Shown here: one piece after another, positions 1 to 8,551 of the stretch
How positions within the stretch are numbered: the stretch's first letter is position 1
Layout of the letters: each line of letters opens with the position of its first letter
Assembly: GCA_002457315.1 (NCBI GenBank)
Contig: NTKI01000012.1
Coordinates: 1-40,505 of the forward strand
Origin: Rhodothermaeota bacterium MED-G19
GTDB lineage: Bacteria > Bacteroidota > Bacteroidia > Cytophagales > MED-G16
Length of the DNA stretch: 40,505 nucleotides
Direction of reading: 5' to 3'
Program-made: the position numbers and the translations under genes
Notes under the pieces: generated by a model
The model's input: the letters and a program-made list of their open reading frames with translations, nothing else
Databases searched by the model: none
Told to the model about the DNA's origin: nothing

Positions 1-1
1 A

Positions 2-388
2 GCTGAAGCCACAGGTGTTGATGCCATAGTAATACCTGACAAAGAATCAGCACTTATAACAAGTGAAGCTATAAAAGCTTCTGCTGGAGCCTTAAATTAT
101 GTTTCAATATGTAAAGAAAGAAACCTAAAAAGTGTTATAAATCAGCTCAAGGAAAGTGGATTAAAGATAATATCCTGTACAGAAAAAAGTGATGTGGATA
201 TTTATTCTGTAGACTTTTCATCTCCTGTCTGTATCATATTAGGTTCAGAGAAAGATGGAATTTCTAATAATTTACTAGAAATAAGTGATGTAAAAGCTAA
301 AATTCCTATGAAAGGAAAAATTGATTCGTTAAATGTATCATCTAGTTCTTCAGTAATTCTTTATGAACTTATAAGGCAAAGAAATTAA
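2..388 (+). CDS. rlmB: SpoU/TrmH-family 23S rRNA 2'-O-methyltransferase, C-terminal part (RlmB-like)
   Basis: Only the last 128 or so codons are in the window; the reading frame is open from base 2, so the gene starts upstream. The visible part is the SPOUT catalytic half. Motif 2, GSEKDGIS, lies near base 242 (family form GSExxGx), and motif 3, IPMKGKIDSLNVSSSSSVIL, near base 302 (family form IPMxGxxxSLNVSxA). These form the trefoil knot that binds S-adenosylmethionine. RlmB methylates the ribose of one guanosine in the 23S rRNA peptidyl-transferase centre. RlmB is the likeliest member because the C-terminus ends soon after motif 3, but a TrmH/TsnR-like paralogue cannot be excluded without the N-terminus. 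The stop overlaps the convergent downstream gene by 4 bases. Confidence 0.85.
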   Translation, partial: AEATGVDAIVIPDKESALITSEAIKASAGALNYVSICKERNLKSVINQLKESGLKIISCTEKSDVDIYSVDFSSPVCIILGSEKDGISNNLLEISDVKAKIPMKGKIDSLNVSSSSSVILYELIRQRN

Positions 389-789
389 ATAGATTTCAAA
401 CCAGTAAGGTCTGAGCTACTTCTGATTTTTTTCCCCATTCCATCAAGTAATTCAATACCATGCTTTCTACAAACTAATGCCTCTGGTATTTCCTTATTAT
501 GTCTATCTCCTCCATTTGTAAATATATCTGGCTTTACTTTTTCTAGGCTTTTACATACAGTCTTATCTTTATCTATGGAAAGAAATACCTCATCCACATA
601 CTCCAGAGCCTCAACTATTTTAATTCTATCTTTCTCATCCATAAATGGTTTGCCTTTTTTAAGCTTGCACTGATGATTATTATTTACAATAACAATAAGA
701 TAATCACCTAATTTCTTAGAGAGCTCAATATATTCTAGATGTCCAACATGTATTGGATCAAAATAACCACTAACTGCCACTTTTTTCAT
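385..789 (-). CDS. Cytidylyltransferase-like (HIGH-type) nucleotidyltransferase
   Basis: A 134-residue stand-alone nucleotidyltransferase of the TagD/RfaE-C fold. The N-terminal beta strand leads into the ATP/CTP-binding HxGH motif (H14-V-G-H17, preceded by GYFDP). NGGDR in the second half and a C-terminal RSSSDL (about 123-128) stand where this superfamily has its ISSTxI loop. Such enzymes couple CTP or ATP to a phosphorylated alcohol or sugar, releasing pyrophosphate. Glycerol-3-phosphate cytidylyltransferase and heptose-1-phosphate adenylyltransferase are the best-known relatives. No sugar kinase or isomerase lies nearby, so the substrate cannot be told. It is divergent from purD with a gap under 50 bases. 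Length matches single-domain members, so it looks complete. Confidence 0.8.
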   Translation of the reverse strand: MKKVAVSGYFDPIHVGHLEYIELSKKLGDYLIVIVNNNHQCKLKKGKPFMDEKDRIKIVEALEYVDEVFLSIDKDKTVCKSLEKVKPDIFTNGGDRHNKEIPEALVCRKHGIELLDGMGKKIRSSSDLTGLKSI

Positions 790-838
790 TTACTCCAAAT
801 TAATCATATTTTTTTATAATTATATGATACTTTTGAGA

Positions 839-2113
839 ATGAATATAATGATACTAGGATCAGGCGGAAGAGAGCACGCTCTTGCGTGGAAAATATCTAA
901 AAGTAAATTGTGTGATAATCTATATATAGCTCCTGGTAATGGTGGGACTAGCCTTGAAGGAGAAAATATTTCTATAGATATTAATAATTTTAAAGAAATA
1001 AAAAACCACGTACTTATAAAAAATATTGATTTGGTTATAGTTGGCCCTGAGGAACCTCTGGTAAGAGGAATAGTAGATTATTTCAAACATGATAATGAAT
1101 TAAAAAATATCAAGATATTTGGACCAGGAAGAAACGGAGCAAAATTGGAAGGGAGTAAAGACTTTTCTAAGGAATTTATGTTCAGGAATAATATTCCGTG
1201 TGGAAAATCAAAAACATTCAATAAAGATAATTTAGAAAATGGATACAAATTTCTTGAGAAAATAAAACCGCCTTATGTTCTCAAGGCTGACGGACTTGCC
1301 GCAGGAAAAGGAGTATTAATTTTAGACGATCTAGAAGAGGCTAAAAAAGAATTATCAAAAATGATTCTTGATGAAAAATTTGGAGATGCTAGTAAGAATG
1401 TTTTAGTTGAAGAGTATCTTGATGGAATTGAAGTTTCTGTTTTTGCAATTACAGATGGAAATAAGTATTTGATCCTTCCCGAAGCGAAAGATTACAAGAG
1501 GATTGGGGAGAAGGATACAGGTCCAAATACAGGTGGAATGGGCGCAGTCTCCCCTGTAAATTTTGCAGATGAAGAATTTATGAAAAAAGTAGAAGATCAA
1601 GTAATTAAAAGAACGGTCAACGGGATACAAAAGGAGAATTTGGATTATAAAGGCTTTATTTTTGCTGGTCTTATGAATGTAAAAGGGAATCCTTATGTTA
1701 TTGAGTATAATGTTAGGATGGGTGACCCGGAGACCCAAGTAGTTATCCCTAGAATAAAAAATGATTTATTAGACATCATCAATAATTGCCTAGAAAATAA
1801 TTTAGAAAAATTAAAGTTAGATTTTGATGAGAGATATGCCACAACAGTTATCCTTGCAGCTGATGGATACCCTAACAATTATAATAAAGGAGATAAAATA
1901 AATAATCTTTCAGAAGAAAATAACACTAAAATTTTTCACGCTGGCACTAAGCGTTTAGATAATGAAATTTTAAGTAATGGAGGAAGAGTTCTAGCTTGCA
2001 CTGGGTTTGGGAAACAGATTAATGAGGCCCTATCAAATTCATATAATATGGCTAAAAAAATATCATGGAAAAACAAGTATTTTAGAAATGATATAGGAAA
2101 AGATTTAATTTAA
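839..2113 (+). CDS. purD: Phosphoribosylamine-glycine ligase (GAR synthetase)
   Basis: PurD joins 5-phosphoribosylamine to glycine with ATP in the second step of de novo purine synthesis. Visible features in order: N-terminal ILGSGGREHALAW, GPEEPLV, the ATP-grasp strand LKADGLAAGKGVLI (about residues 146-160), VEEYLDGIEVSVF, the NTGGMGAVSP loop near 230, and the metal-binding EYNVRMGDPETQ near 288. About 424 residues is the usual length. The ATG at 839 is chosen over the one at 824 because PurD proteins begin only a few residues before the GSGGREHA motif; 848 is a third option. The next gene, gldH, starts 3 bases after the stop, so the two are probably cotranscribed. No other pur gene is in the window. 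Confidence 0.96.
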   Translation: MNIMILGSGGREHALAWKISKSKLCDNLYIAPGNGGTSLEGENISIDINNFKEIKNHVLIKNIDLVIVGPEEPLVRGIVDYFKHDNELKNIKIFGPGRNGAKLEGSKDFSKEFMFRNNIPCGKSKTFNKDNLENGYKFLEKIKPPYVLKADGLAAGKGVLILDDLEEAKKELSKMILDEKFGDASKNVLVEEYLDGIEVSVFAITDGNKYLILPEAKDYKRIGEKDTGPNTGGMGAVSPVNFADEEFMKKVEDQVIKRTVNGIQKENLDYKGFIFAGLMNVKGNPYVIEYNVRMGDPETQVVIPRIKNDLLDIINNCLENNLEKLKLDFDERYATTVILAADGYPNNYNKGDKINNLSEENNTKIFHAGTKRLDNEILSNGGRVLACTGFGKQINEALSNSYNMAKKISWKNKYFRNDIGKDLI

Positions 2114-2116
2114 AAA

Positions 2117-2578
2117 ATGAAAAAAATTATTGCAATAATTTTTATTTCCCTTGTCTCTTCATCATGTTATAAGGAAAACATATACACAAATTATTATAGT
2201 TTTAAAGATCAAATATGGTATTCTGATTCTTCTATTGTCTTTAACTTTAATAGTAATGAGTCTACAAATATCAATTTGAATTTAGGCATCTCATATACTA
2301 ATGATTATCCCTATCAAAACTTCTATACTTCATATTCTTTACTAGACTCATCCAAAAATATAATAAAATCAGAAATGCTAGAATTCCAACTCTTTGAAAA
2401 AAAGTATGGTTATCCAATTGGCTCAGGGATTTTCAAAAACTTTTTTCTAGATAGTCTAATAGCTAATATAGATCCTATAAATAAAAATTCAGAATACATA
2501 CTTCTGGTTAAACATTCAATGAGAGACAAAGAACTAATTGGGATAAGTAGGTTAGCAGTAGATGTTACTTCAAAATAG
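2117..2578 (+). CDS. gldH: Gliding motility lipoprotein GldH
   Basis: A 153-residue lipoprotein with a short hydrophobic signal and lipobox cysteine at residue 17 (LVSSSC). The mature part shows the GldH pattern: an aromatic YSFKDQIW segment, then NLGISYTNDYPYQNFYTSYSL, where the family has a 'NxxxYPYxNLY' signature, and later LFEKKYGYPIGSGI, the 'G.PLG.G' segment. GldH is required for gliding in Flavobacterium johnsoniae; its biochemical role is unclear and it probably sits on the periplasmic or outer-membrane side. Its stop is one base from the stop of porV on the other strand, so two envelope genes converge. Sequence divergence lowers confidence slightly. Confidence 0.82.
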   Translation: MKKIIAIIFISLVSSSCYKENIYTNYYSFKDQIWYSDSSIVFNFNSNESTNINLNLGISYTNDYPYQNFYTSYSLLDSSKNIIKSEMLEFQLFEKKYGYPIGSGIFKNFFLDSLIANIDPINKNSEYILLVKHSMRDKELIGISRLAVDVTSK

Positions 2579-2579
2579 T

Positions 2580-3782
2580 TTATTCTTCTATATCTTCTTC
2601 AATTTTATCGAAAATAAAAGCTATTGAAAATCTCATTGTTTCTGCTAGAGGATGATCATTTTGAATAGTAGACAGGTATGAAAAATCAATACCTAAATTA
2701 TTGTATTTAATACCAGCCCCTAGGGTTAAAAATTTTCTCCCCCCTTTATCCATATTCTCTAAGAAATACCCACCTCTAAATGAGAATATTTCTCGGTACC
2801 AATACTCAGCACCTGTTGATATAGTAATTTCTTTAATTTCCTCATTAAATCCATCTGGCGCATCAGAAAAAGAGGAAAACATTCCACTCAACACCGATCT
2901 ATTTGGGTTTTTACCCTTTAAAATTTTAGGTTCATTTGTTAGAGGGTCAATGATATAATTTCCATTTAAATCTATCTCATATATTGGTGGTGATGGCACC
3001 ATCAATTTATTTAGATCCAGAGCAAATGTTAATGAATTATACTGATCTAAATACGTTTTTAGAGATGTTCCAATTCTTAAGTTAATTGGAATAAAGTCAA
3101 GGCTCTTTGAACTACCGTATGTGATTTTTCCACCTATATTAGATATATGAGAACCGAAAGACAACTCTGAAGTTCTATTTGCTAGACTAATTTCTTTATT
3201 ATAATAAACTCCTAAGTCGACTGAGAAACTATTTCCAGCTTTTGCATCTGAATAATTAGAGATACTTCCAGTAAGATTAGACCATATGTATCTTGTTGTT
3301 CCACCTATTGACAAGTCATTAGTAAGCTTTCTAGAATATGTAAATGCAGTACTTAACTCTTTTGGGTTCTCAATGCCTAGGGAGAGTCCCTGATTATCTG
3401 TTAACTGAATCTCACCAAGGTCAAAATATTTCATCGATAATCCAATTGTCTGAACTCTATCTATTTTATAAAAACCAGTCAGATATGATACAGACATATC
3501 ATCCACTATCTTTCCTAACCAAGGCACATAAGACATCCCAAACCCATATTTTTTATCAATAAATGCAAGTTTTGCATTATTCCAATGGACTGAGTTAACA
3601 TCTGGAGAAGTTGCAACACCAGTCTCACCCATAGCTGAACCTCTTGAATCTGGAGAGATAAGAAGGAAAGGAACTGCTGTAACTATTGGTCTCCTAGTAG
3701 TATCTTGTCCATTTAGTATAGATACTTGTGAAAAAGAGTAGTTACAAAGTAAGAATAAAAATAAAGTGAATATTTTTTTCAT
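2580..3782 (-). CDS. porV: Type IX secretion outer-membrane protein PorV (LptO)
   Basis: A 400-residue outer-membrane beta-barrel of the PorV/FadL-like family. The signal peptide (residues 1-18) ends in SFSQ. The diagnostic N-terminal stretch reads ISPDSRGSAMGETGVAT, then SVHWNNAKLAF and FGMSYVPWL, as in PorV of Porphyromonas and Flavobacterium. PorV takes cargo with C-terminal sorting domains from the SprA translocon and delivers it to the PorU sortase complex. The gene starts inside the porU stop codon (ATGA overlap), so translation is probably coupled to give matched amounts of partner proteins. The barrel region, about 60-395, is full-length. Confidence 0.96.
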   Translation of the reverse strand: MKKIFTLFLFLLCNYSFSQVSILNGQDTTRRPIVTAVPFLLISPDSRGSAMGETGVATSPDVNSVHWNNAKLAFIDKKYGFGMSYVPWLGKIVDDMSVSYLTGFYKIDRVQTIGLSMKYFDLGEIQLTDNQGLSLGIENPKELSTAFTYSRKLTNDLSIGGTTRYIWSNLTGSISNYSDAKAGNSFSVDLGVYYNKEISLANRTSELSFGSHISNIGGKITYGSSKSLDFIPINLRIGTSLKTYLDQYNSLTFALDLNKLMVPSPPIYEIDLNGNYIIDPLTNEPKILKGKNPNRSVLSGMFSSFSDAPDGFNEEIKEITISTGAEYWYREIFSFRGGYFLENMDKGGRKFLTLGAGIKYNNLGIDFSYLSTIQNDHPLAETMRFSIAFIFDKIEEDIEE

Positions 3783-6700
3783 ATCTTTTTAAATAATTTA
3801 TTGTGTAATATAATATTAGCTCCATTCAATAAATTATTGACCTGTAATTTATAGATATAGATGCCTTGAGGCAAAGGATAGTTGTTTAAATCTTTGCCAT
3901 TCCACTGAATATCGTCAATAAGTTCAGGAGAAAATTCATATATCTTATTAAGAGAGAAGACAATGTTGCCTCTTAAATCATAAACTTCTAACTTAATTTC
4001 CAAGGGTTGATCTATCTCACCATTAGTAAATTTGAAATTTGTAATCTGATTAAATGGATTCGGGTAATTCACAAGGTTAGTTATATTTAATTTATTCTCT
4101 CTTCCAACAATGAATACAACTGAACTAGTAGACATATTATTATAATTATCTGAAACTTTTATTTCAACTTTATGTTTACCTCCAGAAAGGTTATTCAGTG
4201 GATATCTAATTAATCCTCTAGTATAATCATCCTTCGATGGAGAAAAATAATCATTTAGGTATACCTCTGTTGTGTCATCTATAATAGCAGACATCATATG
4301 AAATGTTTTAGTCTCAGTTATATTTAAACCACTTTTATCAAATAAATCAACGATGAGTAATGGACTTTTAGATACTGTTGAACCTGAAACAAAATCATAG
4401 TCATCTAAAAATATTTCAATTTCAGGACCTAAAACATCATTATCAAATTCATTAGATGTACCCCCTATAATCACAGTTTCATTATCAATTGCTTCTAAAT
4501 AACTAATAGTATCGGCTGCAAATAATGATATTTTTCCAATCCCATAATGATATTCAATTGAGCTTGGGACAACAAACTCTATTGTAAAACTACCATCATT
4601 AATAGAAGAGATACCTTTAAATATTAGATCGTCCCATTCTCTATACTGATATGGCGTGCTTTCATCTCCTAAAGTTAATTTTGAAGATATCTTATCATAT
4701 ATTTCAGTAAATAACTCTCCATTAAAGTCTTCCATTTTAACATTATTATCATCGACAATTTCACCGGATAAATAAACTTTTCCTCCTGCCATTAGAGTAT
4801 CAATTCCATTAATTTTAATATTAAATTTTGGATAACTAAGTTGTAGTGAAGGGTCTCCTAACAAAGCGAAATTTCTATTTATAGAACCACTTAAACTCCC
4901 ATTTTTTGTTTCCTTAAAAATATCTCCTAATCTATAAAATTGATTGTCAACCTTTTTAAAAACATTTTTATAGAACTGACTATTTAATCGATAGTTTGTT
5001 TGAGAAAAAACTGGTCTAGTTGTAGTAAATAGAGCTATTGCCCCTCCATTTTCTTTATTTAATAATAACTCACCTCCAGATGTTATAAGTGGATCATCAA
5101 ATTTTCCAAATTCACATGTAGCCGTTAAGAATAAAGGTAATTTTGTTCTATTATCCCAATTATAGATTGAATTTTCATCAAGTATTTTCTCTTCTGTCCA
5201 TAAAAACTCATTGCCATGACCAATATAATTTATTATTAACGATCCATTTTCAACAGCTTTATCTAGTTTGTTCTTTGCCTGCTCAGACGTCTTAACTCCA
5301 TTAGTTAATTTTTGGTCATAACTATCTAAATATATCTTTTTAATATTATAATCTTTACTTTCATTATCAAGTAGATCAAAATGATTTTCAGCATCATTCT
5401 GATGGACATTATTATCCCCATCATCAGCAACTAGATATATGTTTTTTTTCCAATCTCCTATAATTTTATTTTTAGAAGAGTATGTATAAAGCTTATCTAC
5501 ATATGATTTTGATTCGTTAAGGTTTTTACTTGGAATCCTACCTACTCCTACATTTAATTCATGATCACCTGATAAATTTTCAATCCATTCTCCTTCTCCC
5601 CCATCTAGAAATCCATAATAATCATCTGAAGAGTAACTGAAGATATTATTTGATGAATTATAGGATTGATAGATAGGAATATAATTTGTATTATTTGGAA
5701 TTCTATCTTTATAATCATAAGAGCAATCTCCAAATAAGAGAACATATTTCAAGTTCTCATCACTAAAATTATAAATATATTTAATATAGTTCCTAATCGA
5801 GGTCACATCCTTATTACCTGATGAAAACTGATTATATATATCATCTACATCAACTAACTTCACTTTTAATCCCTCACTTTCTCTTAATTGTTTGATTCTT
5901 CGTGCGTCATCATAAAAGATTTCATGAGTGATAATTAATAAATTGGGATTTTGATGATCTAAAATGTCTGAATTTTGTATTTTTTTCTCATAAAATGGAT
6001 AAGATAAATTATCAATATCAAATAAAATTTTTCTTGAAAAGATGCTATCATCATTAATAAAAAAATAATCTTCTCCATCTCTATTTACATCCATGCTTTT
6101 TACATTATATAAATAGGAAATATCCCATGTCCTAAGATTTAGAATGCCATCTAAATTTTCACCAAAAATTTTACTGCTTTTAATTTTATACTTTGTTAGA
6201 ATATTTTCATATTCCGGTAAAATATAGAAATGGAACTGACTTCCATTATATCTTAATTCTACTCTACCTGTTATATTTATATTATCCAAATATGATATAG
6301 CAGAATTCACACCATTATATTTTAACTCTAAACTATTTGAAGAACTTAATTCAAATTTACTTTCAATGATTTTTTTCTTTTTAAGGACCTTATTGCCATA
6401 TAAATTATCTTTAACAAGGTCCATATCTACATCTGAAACTAAGTTGTTATTTAAATAAAAATCAAAACTTGAGGGCACAGTAGACCTTGAAATTAAATTT
6501 ATTTCTAATTTTAAGTCTGTATTACTTATAAAATTATCAAATGGAATAGAAAATGATTCTCCAGGAGAAAATATCTCACCATACCATTCTCTTCCTGACT
6601 GAATAATACTATACATATCATTCTCATAATTAAAAGTATGAAATGCACTTACATCTTCTCTATTATATGCGTTAGGAATATTTTCAACATGGACTAATCT

Positions 6701-7141
6701 TCTTGCTTCTCCACCTATATGAATAAAATAATATGCTGTATCTGTATATATGTTTTTTTCAACTTTAAGGTTATTTTCAAGAGAGTCAAAATATATTTTA
6801 TCTGAAGATTGCAAGTAAAAATACAAAAATTCATTATCACTAAATTTTGAATCTTGATTTCCACTAAACAATGATTGAATTTGTTGGGGCCCTATTATTT
6901 CAGATTGAGAATTTAGTTGAGGAAGTGATCCATTATAACCAGTACCATAAATTTTAATTTTATCTGGACTAATGCCTTCTAATGGAATGTTATTTTCATC
7001 AAAAAAATTCTTGTCAAGTTTATATACTCCGGATTCAACAACTCCAATTTTAAACCATTCACCATCAGAAAGCATAGAGACTTGTGAAATTATATCTCCT
7101 ACAGAAAATAAAAAAATAAAAAAAATTAAATGAAATCGCAT
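3779..7141 (-). CDS. porU: Type IX secretion system sortase PorU (C25 gingipain-like)
   Basis: PorU is the cell-surface sortase that removes the C-terminal sorting domain from T9SS cargo and attaches the protein to the surface. At 1120 residues it has the usual size. A signal peptide (1-19) is followed by a long N-terminal beta region, then the peptidase C25 domain at about 400-770. The catalytic dyad is visible: His642 in YIGHGNEFLW and Cys676 in LTATCEFGKFDD. The C-terminus (about 1025-1120) is a type A sorting domain with NYPNPFN, VYDLRGNIVF and LPQGIYIYKLQV, as known for PorU itself. It lies 44 bases after pssA and overlaps porV by 4 bases. The dyad and tail indicate an active enzyme. Confidence 0.96.
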   Translation of the reverse strand: MRFHLIFFIFLFSVGDIISQVSMLSDGEWFKIGVVESGVYKLDKNFFDENNIPLEGISPDKIKIYGTGYNGSLPQLNSQSEIIGPQQIQSLFSGNQDSKFSDNEFLYFYLQSSDKIYFDSLENNLKVEKNIYTDTAYYFIHIGGEARRLVHVENIPNAYNREDVSAFHTFNYENDMYSIIQSGREWYGEIFSPGESFSIPFDNFISNTDLKLEINLISRSTVPSSFDFYLNNNLVSDVDMDLVKDNLYGNKVLKKKKIIESKFELSSSNSLELKYNGVNSAISYLDNINITGRVELRYNGSQFHFYILPEYENILTKYKIKSSKIFGENLDGILNLRTWDISYLYNVKSMDVNRDGEDYFFINDDSIFSRKILFDIDNLSYPFYEKKIQNSDILDHQNPNLLIITHEIFYDDARRIKQLRESEGLKVKLVDVDDIYNQFSSGNKDVTSIRNYIKYIYNFSDENLKYVLLFGDCSYDYKDRIPNNTNYIPIYQSYNSSNNIFSYSSDDYYGFLDGGEGEWIENLSGDHELNVGVGRIPSKNLNESKSYVDKLYTYSSKNKIIGDWKKNIYLVADDGDNNVHQNDAENHFDLLDNESKDYNIKKIYLDSYDQKLTNGVKTSEQAKNKLDKAVENGSLIINYIGHGNEFLWTEEKILDENSIYNWDNRTKLPLFLTATCEFGKFDDPLITSGGELLLNKENGGAIALFTTTRPVFSQTNYRLNSQFYKNVFKKVDNQFYRLGDIFKETKNGSLSGSINRNFALLGDPSLQLSYPKFNIKINGIDTLMAGGKVYLSGEIVDDNNVKMEDFNGELFTEIYDKISSKLTLGDESTPYQYREWDDLIFKGISSINDGSFTIEFVVPSSIEYHYGIGKISLFAADTISYLEAIDNETVIIGGTSNEFDNDVLGPEIEIFLDDYDFVSGSTVSKSPLLIVDLFDKSGLNITETKTFHMMSAIIDDTTEVYLNDYFSPSKDDYTRGLIRYPLNNLSGGKHKVEIKVSDNYNNMSTSSVVFIVGRENKLNITNLVNYPNPFNQITNFKFTNGEIDQPLEIKLEVYDLRGNIVFSLNKIYEFSPELIDDIQWNGKDLNNYPLPQGIYIYKLQVNNLLNGANIILHNKLFKKI

Positions 7142-7185
7142 TTATACATCTTAGTATTATACTTATAAACTATAAATAAGATCAA

Positions 7186-7869
7186 TTATTTTAAAAATAA
7201 TGTAGAAATTATTGATTTAATAACGCAATAAGAAACATAAATTAAAATCAATAAAAATATAGCAGAATGACCCTCAAAAGTTATTAAAATAAATCCTGTT
7301 AAAATTAACATCAATCTCTCAAGATTCTCAGTTATTATAAAATTAGAAAATTTCAGATTAATGAATTTTATTTTTGATACCATAAGCATAGAAAATAAAA
7401 TAATAAAAAATACAATTACATACTCACTAAAATAGTGTTTAAGGCTTCCATTATAATAGATTAATGAAATAAAAAAAAGAGCATTTGCTGGAGTAGGCAA
7501 ACCAATAAAAAAATTATTGTTTTCTTCTGATATATTAAATTTTGCAAGTCTTATTGATGATGATACAAGTATTAGTATCGATGAATATTTTAAAAATAAA
7601 TTGAAACTATTAGAATCAAAATATTCATAGAGAATAATTGAAGGTAAAATACCAAATGAGACAAGGTCCGCCAAAGAATCTATTTGCTTACCAAATTCTG
7701 ATGTTAAGTTTAATTTTCTTGCAGCAAAACCATCTAAAAAATCTAGTATGAGACATACATAAAAAATATAAATTATTTCAAAATCATTTTTGACAAAGAC
7801 ATTTAAAATACATATAAAACCTAATACCAGATTAGCTATAGTAAAAATATTTGGTATGTTTCTTATCAC
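7186..7869 (-). CDS. pssA: CDP-diacylglycerol-serine O-phosphatidyltransferase
   Basis: PssA makes phosphatidylserine from CDP-diacylglycerol and serine, the first committed step to phosphatidylethanolamine. The full CDP-alcohol phosphatidyltransferase motif is visible: D43-x2-D46-G47-x2-A50-R51-x8-G60-x3-D64-x3-D68. At 227 residues with several hydrophobic helices it is an integral membrane protein of normal length for the Bacteroidota/Bacillus type. The start codon is GTG, fused to the stop of the MBL gene (GTGA overlap); no ATG lies nearby, and the RNIPNIFTIANL opening is typical, so the GTG start is convincing. Transcribed with the MBL gene upstream and probably with porU-porV downstream. 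Confidence 0.95.
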   Translation of the reverse strand: MIRNIPNIFTIANLVLGFICILNVFVKNDFEIIYIFYVCLILDFLDGFAARKLNLTSEFGKQIDSLADLVSFGILPSIILYEYFDSNSFNLFLKYSSILILVSSSIRLAKFNISEENNNFFIGLPTPANALFFISLIYYNGSLKHYFSEYVIVFFIILFSMLMVSKIKFINLKFSNFIITENLERLMLILTGFILITFEGHSAIFLLILIYVSYCVIKSIISTLFLK

Positions 7870-8501
7870 TGTAAAAAAGGATTATTGTTCATCTCATCAT
7901 TTATTGTAGTACTTAGTCCATGTCCAGGGTAAATTATAACATCTTTATCTAATCTAAATAAACTATTCTTAATACTGCTAATTAATGTATCAAAATCACC
8001 TCCAGGTAAATCTGTTCTCCCAATAGAGTTTTTAAATAATACATCACCACTAAAACAAATCATTTCTCGCTCAAAATAATAACCTAAATGGCCTGGCGAA
8101 TGACCTGGGAGAAATAAAGTTTTAATTTTTATATTCCCAAATACTATATCATTACCGTATTCTATTAATTTAATATTGTTATTATGTTTATAATTACTCA
8201 TACCGAAAATAGGAGCATAAGATGGAATATTATTATAAATTTCTTTCTCAGAGGAAGGTATATATATATCTAATGAATATTCTTTTGATAGAAAATCTAC
8301 TCCAAGTACATGGTCAATGTGGGCATGAGTAATTAAAATAAATTGTGGCTCAAGTGATTTTTCATCTATATACTTTTTAATAGCATCGTTTTCTTCATGG
8401 TAATAATTACCAGGATCAATGATAATACACTTATTGTCTGAAATAGCCAAATAGGTGTTTTCTTGATAATCATTAAAAGTAAATGACTTAACCTCGATCA
8501 T
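7866..8501 (-). CDS. MBL-fold metallo-hydrolase (GloB/YcbL-like)
   Basis: A 211-residue metallo-beta-lactamase-fold hydrolase. The metal motif H59-A-H61-I-D63-H64 is intact. It is followed by LPGHSPGHLGYY (second histidine, near 134), FSGDVLFKNSIGRTDLPGG (bridging aspartate, near 153) and IYPGHG (near 193), which complete a dinuclear site. The sequence around IGRTDLPGG resembles the glyoxalase II-like/YcbL subgroup, which acts on thioesters of glutathione or similar thiols. The C-terminal glutathione-binding domain of true GloB is absent, so the substrate is unknown. It is the first gene of the minus-strand unit leading into pssA and porU-porV; its stop overlaps the pssA GTG. Confidence 0.88.
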   Translation of the reverse strand: MIEVKSFTFNDYQENTYLAISDNKCIIIDPGNYYHEENDAIKKYIDEKSLEPQFILITHAHIDHVLGVDFLSKEYSLDIYIPSSEKEIYNNIPSYAPIFGMSNYKHNNNIKLIEYGNDIVFGNIKIKTLFLPGHSPGHLGYYFEREMICFSGDVLFKNSIGRTDLPGGDFDTLISSIKNSLFRLDKDVIIYPGHGLSTTINDEMNNNPFLQ

Positions 8502-8551
8502 TTTTTTATATTATATGCAAATTTGAGTTTTAAATAGTTATTAAAAAATAA

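Noticed and set aside
2701-3562. Open frames on the plus strand inside porV
   Set aside because: They lie fully inside a well-supported gene on the other strand and show no motif.
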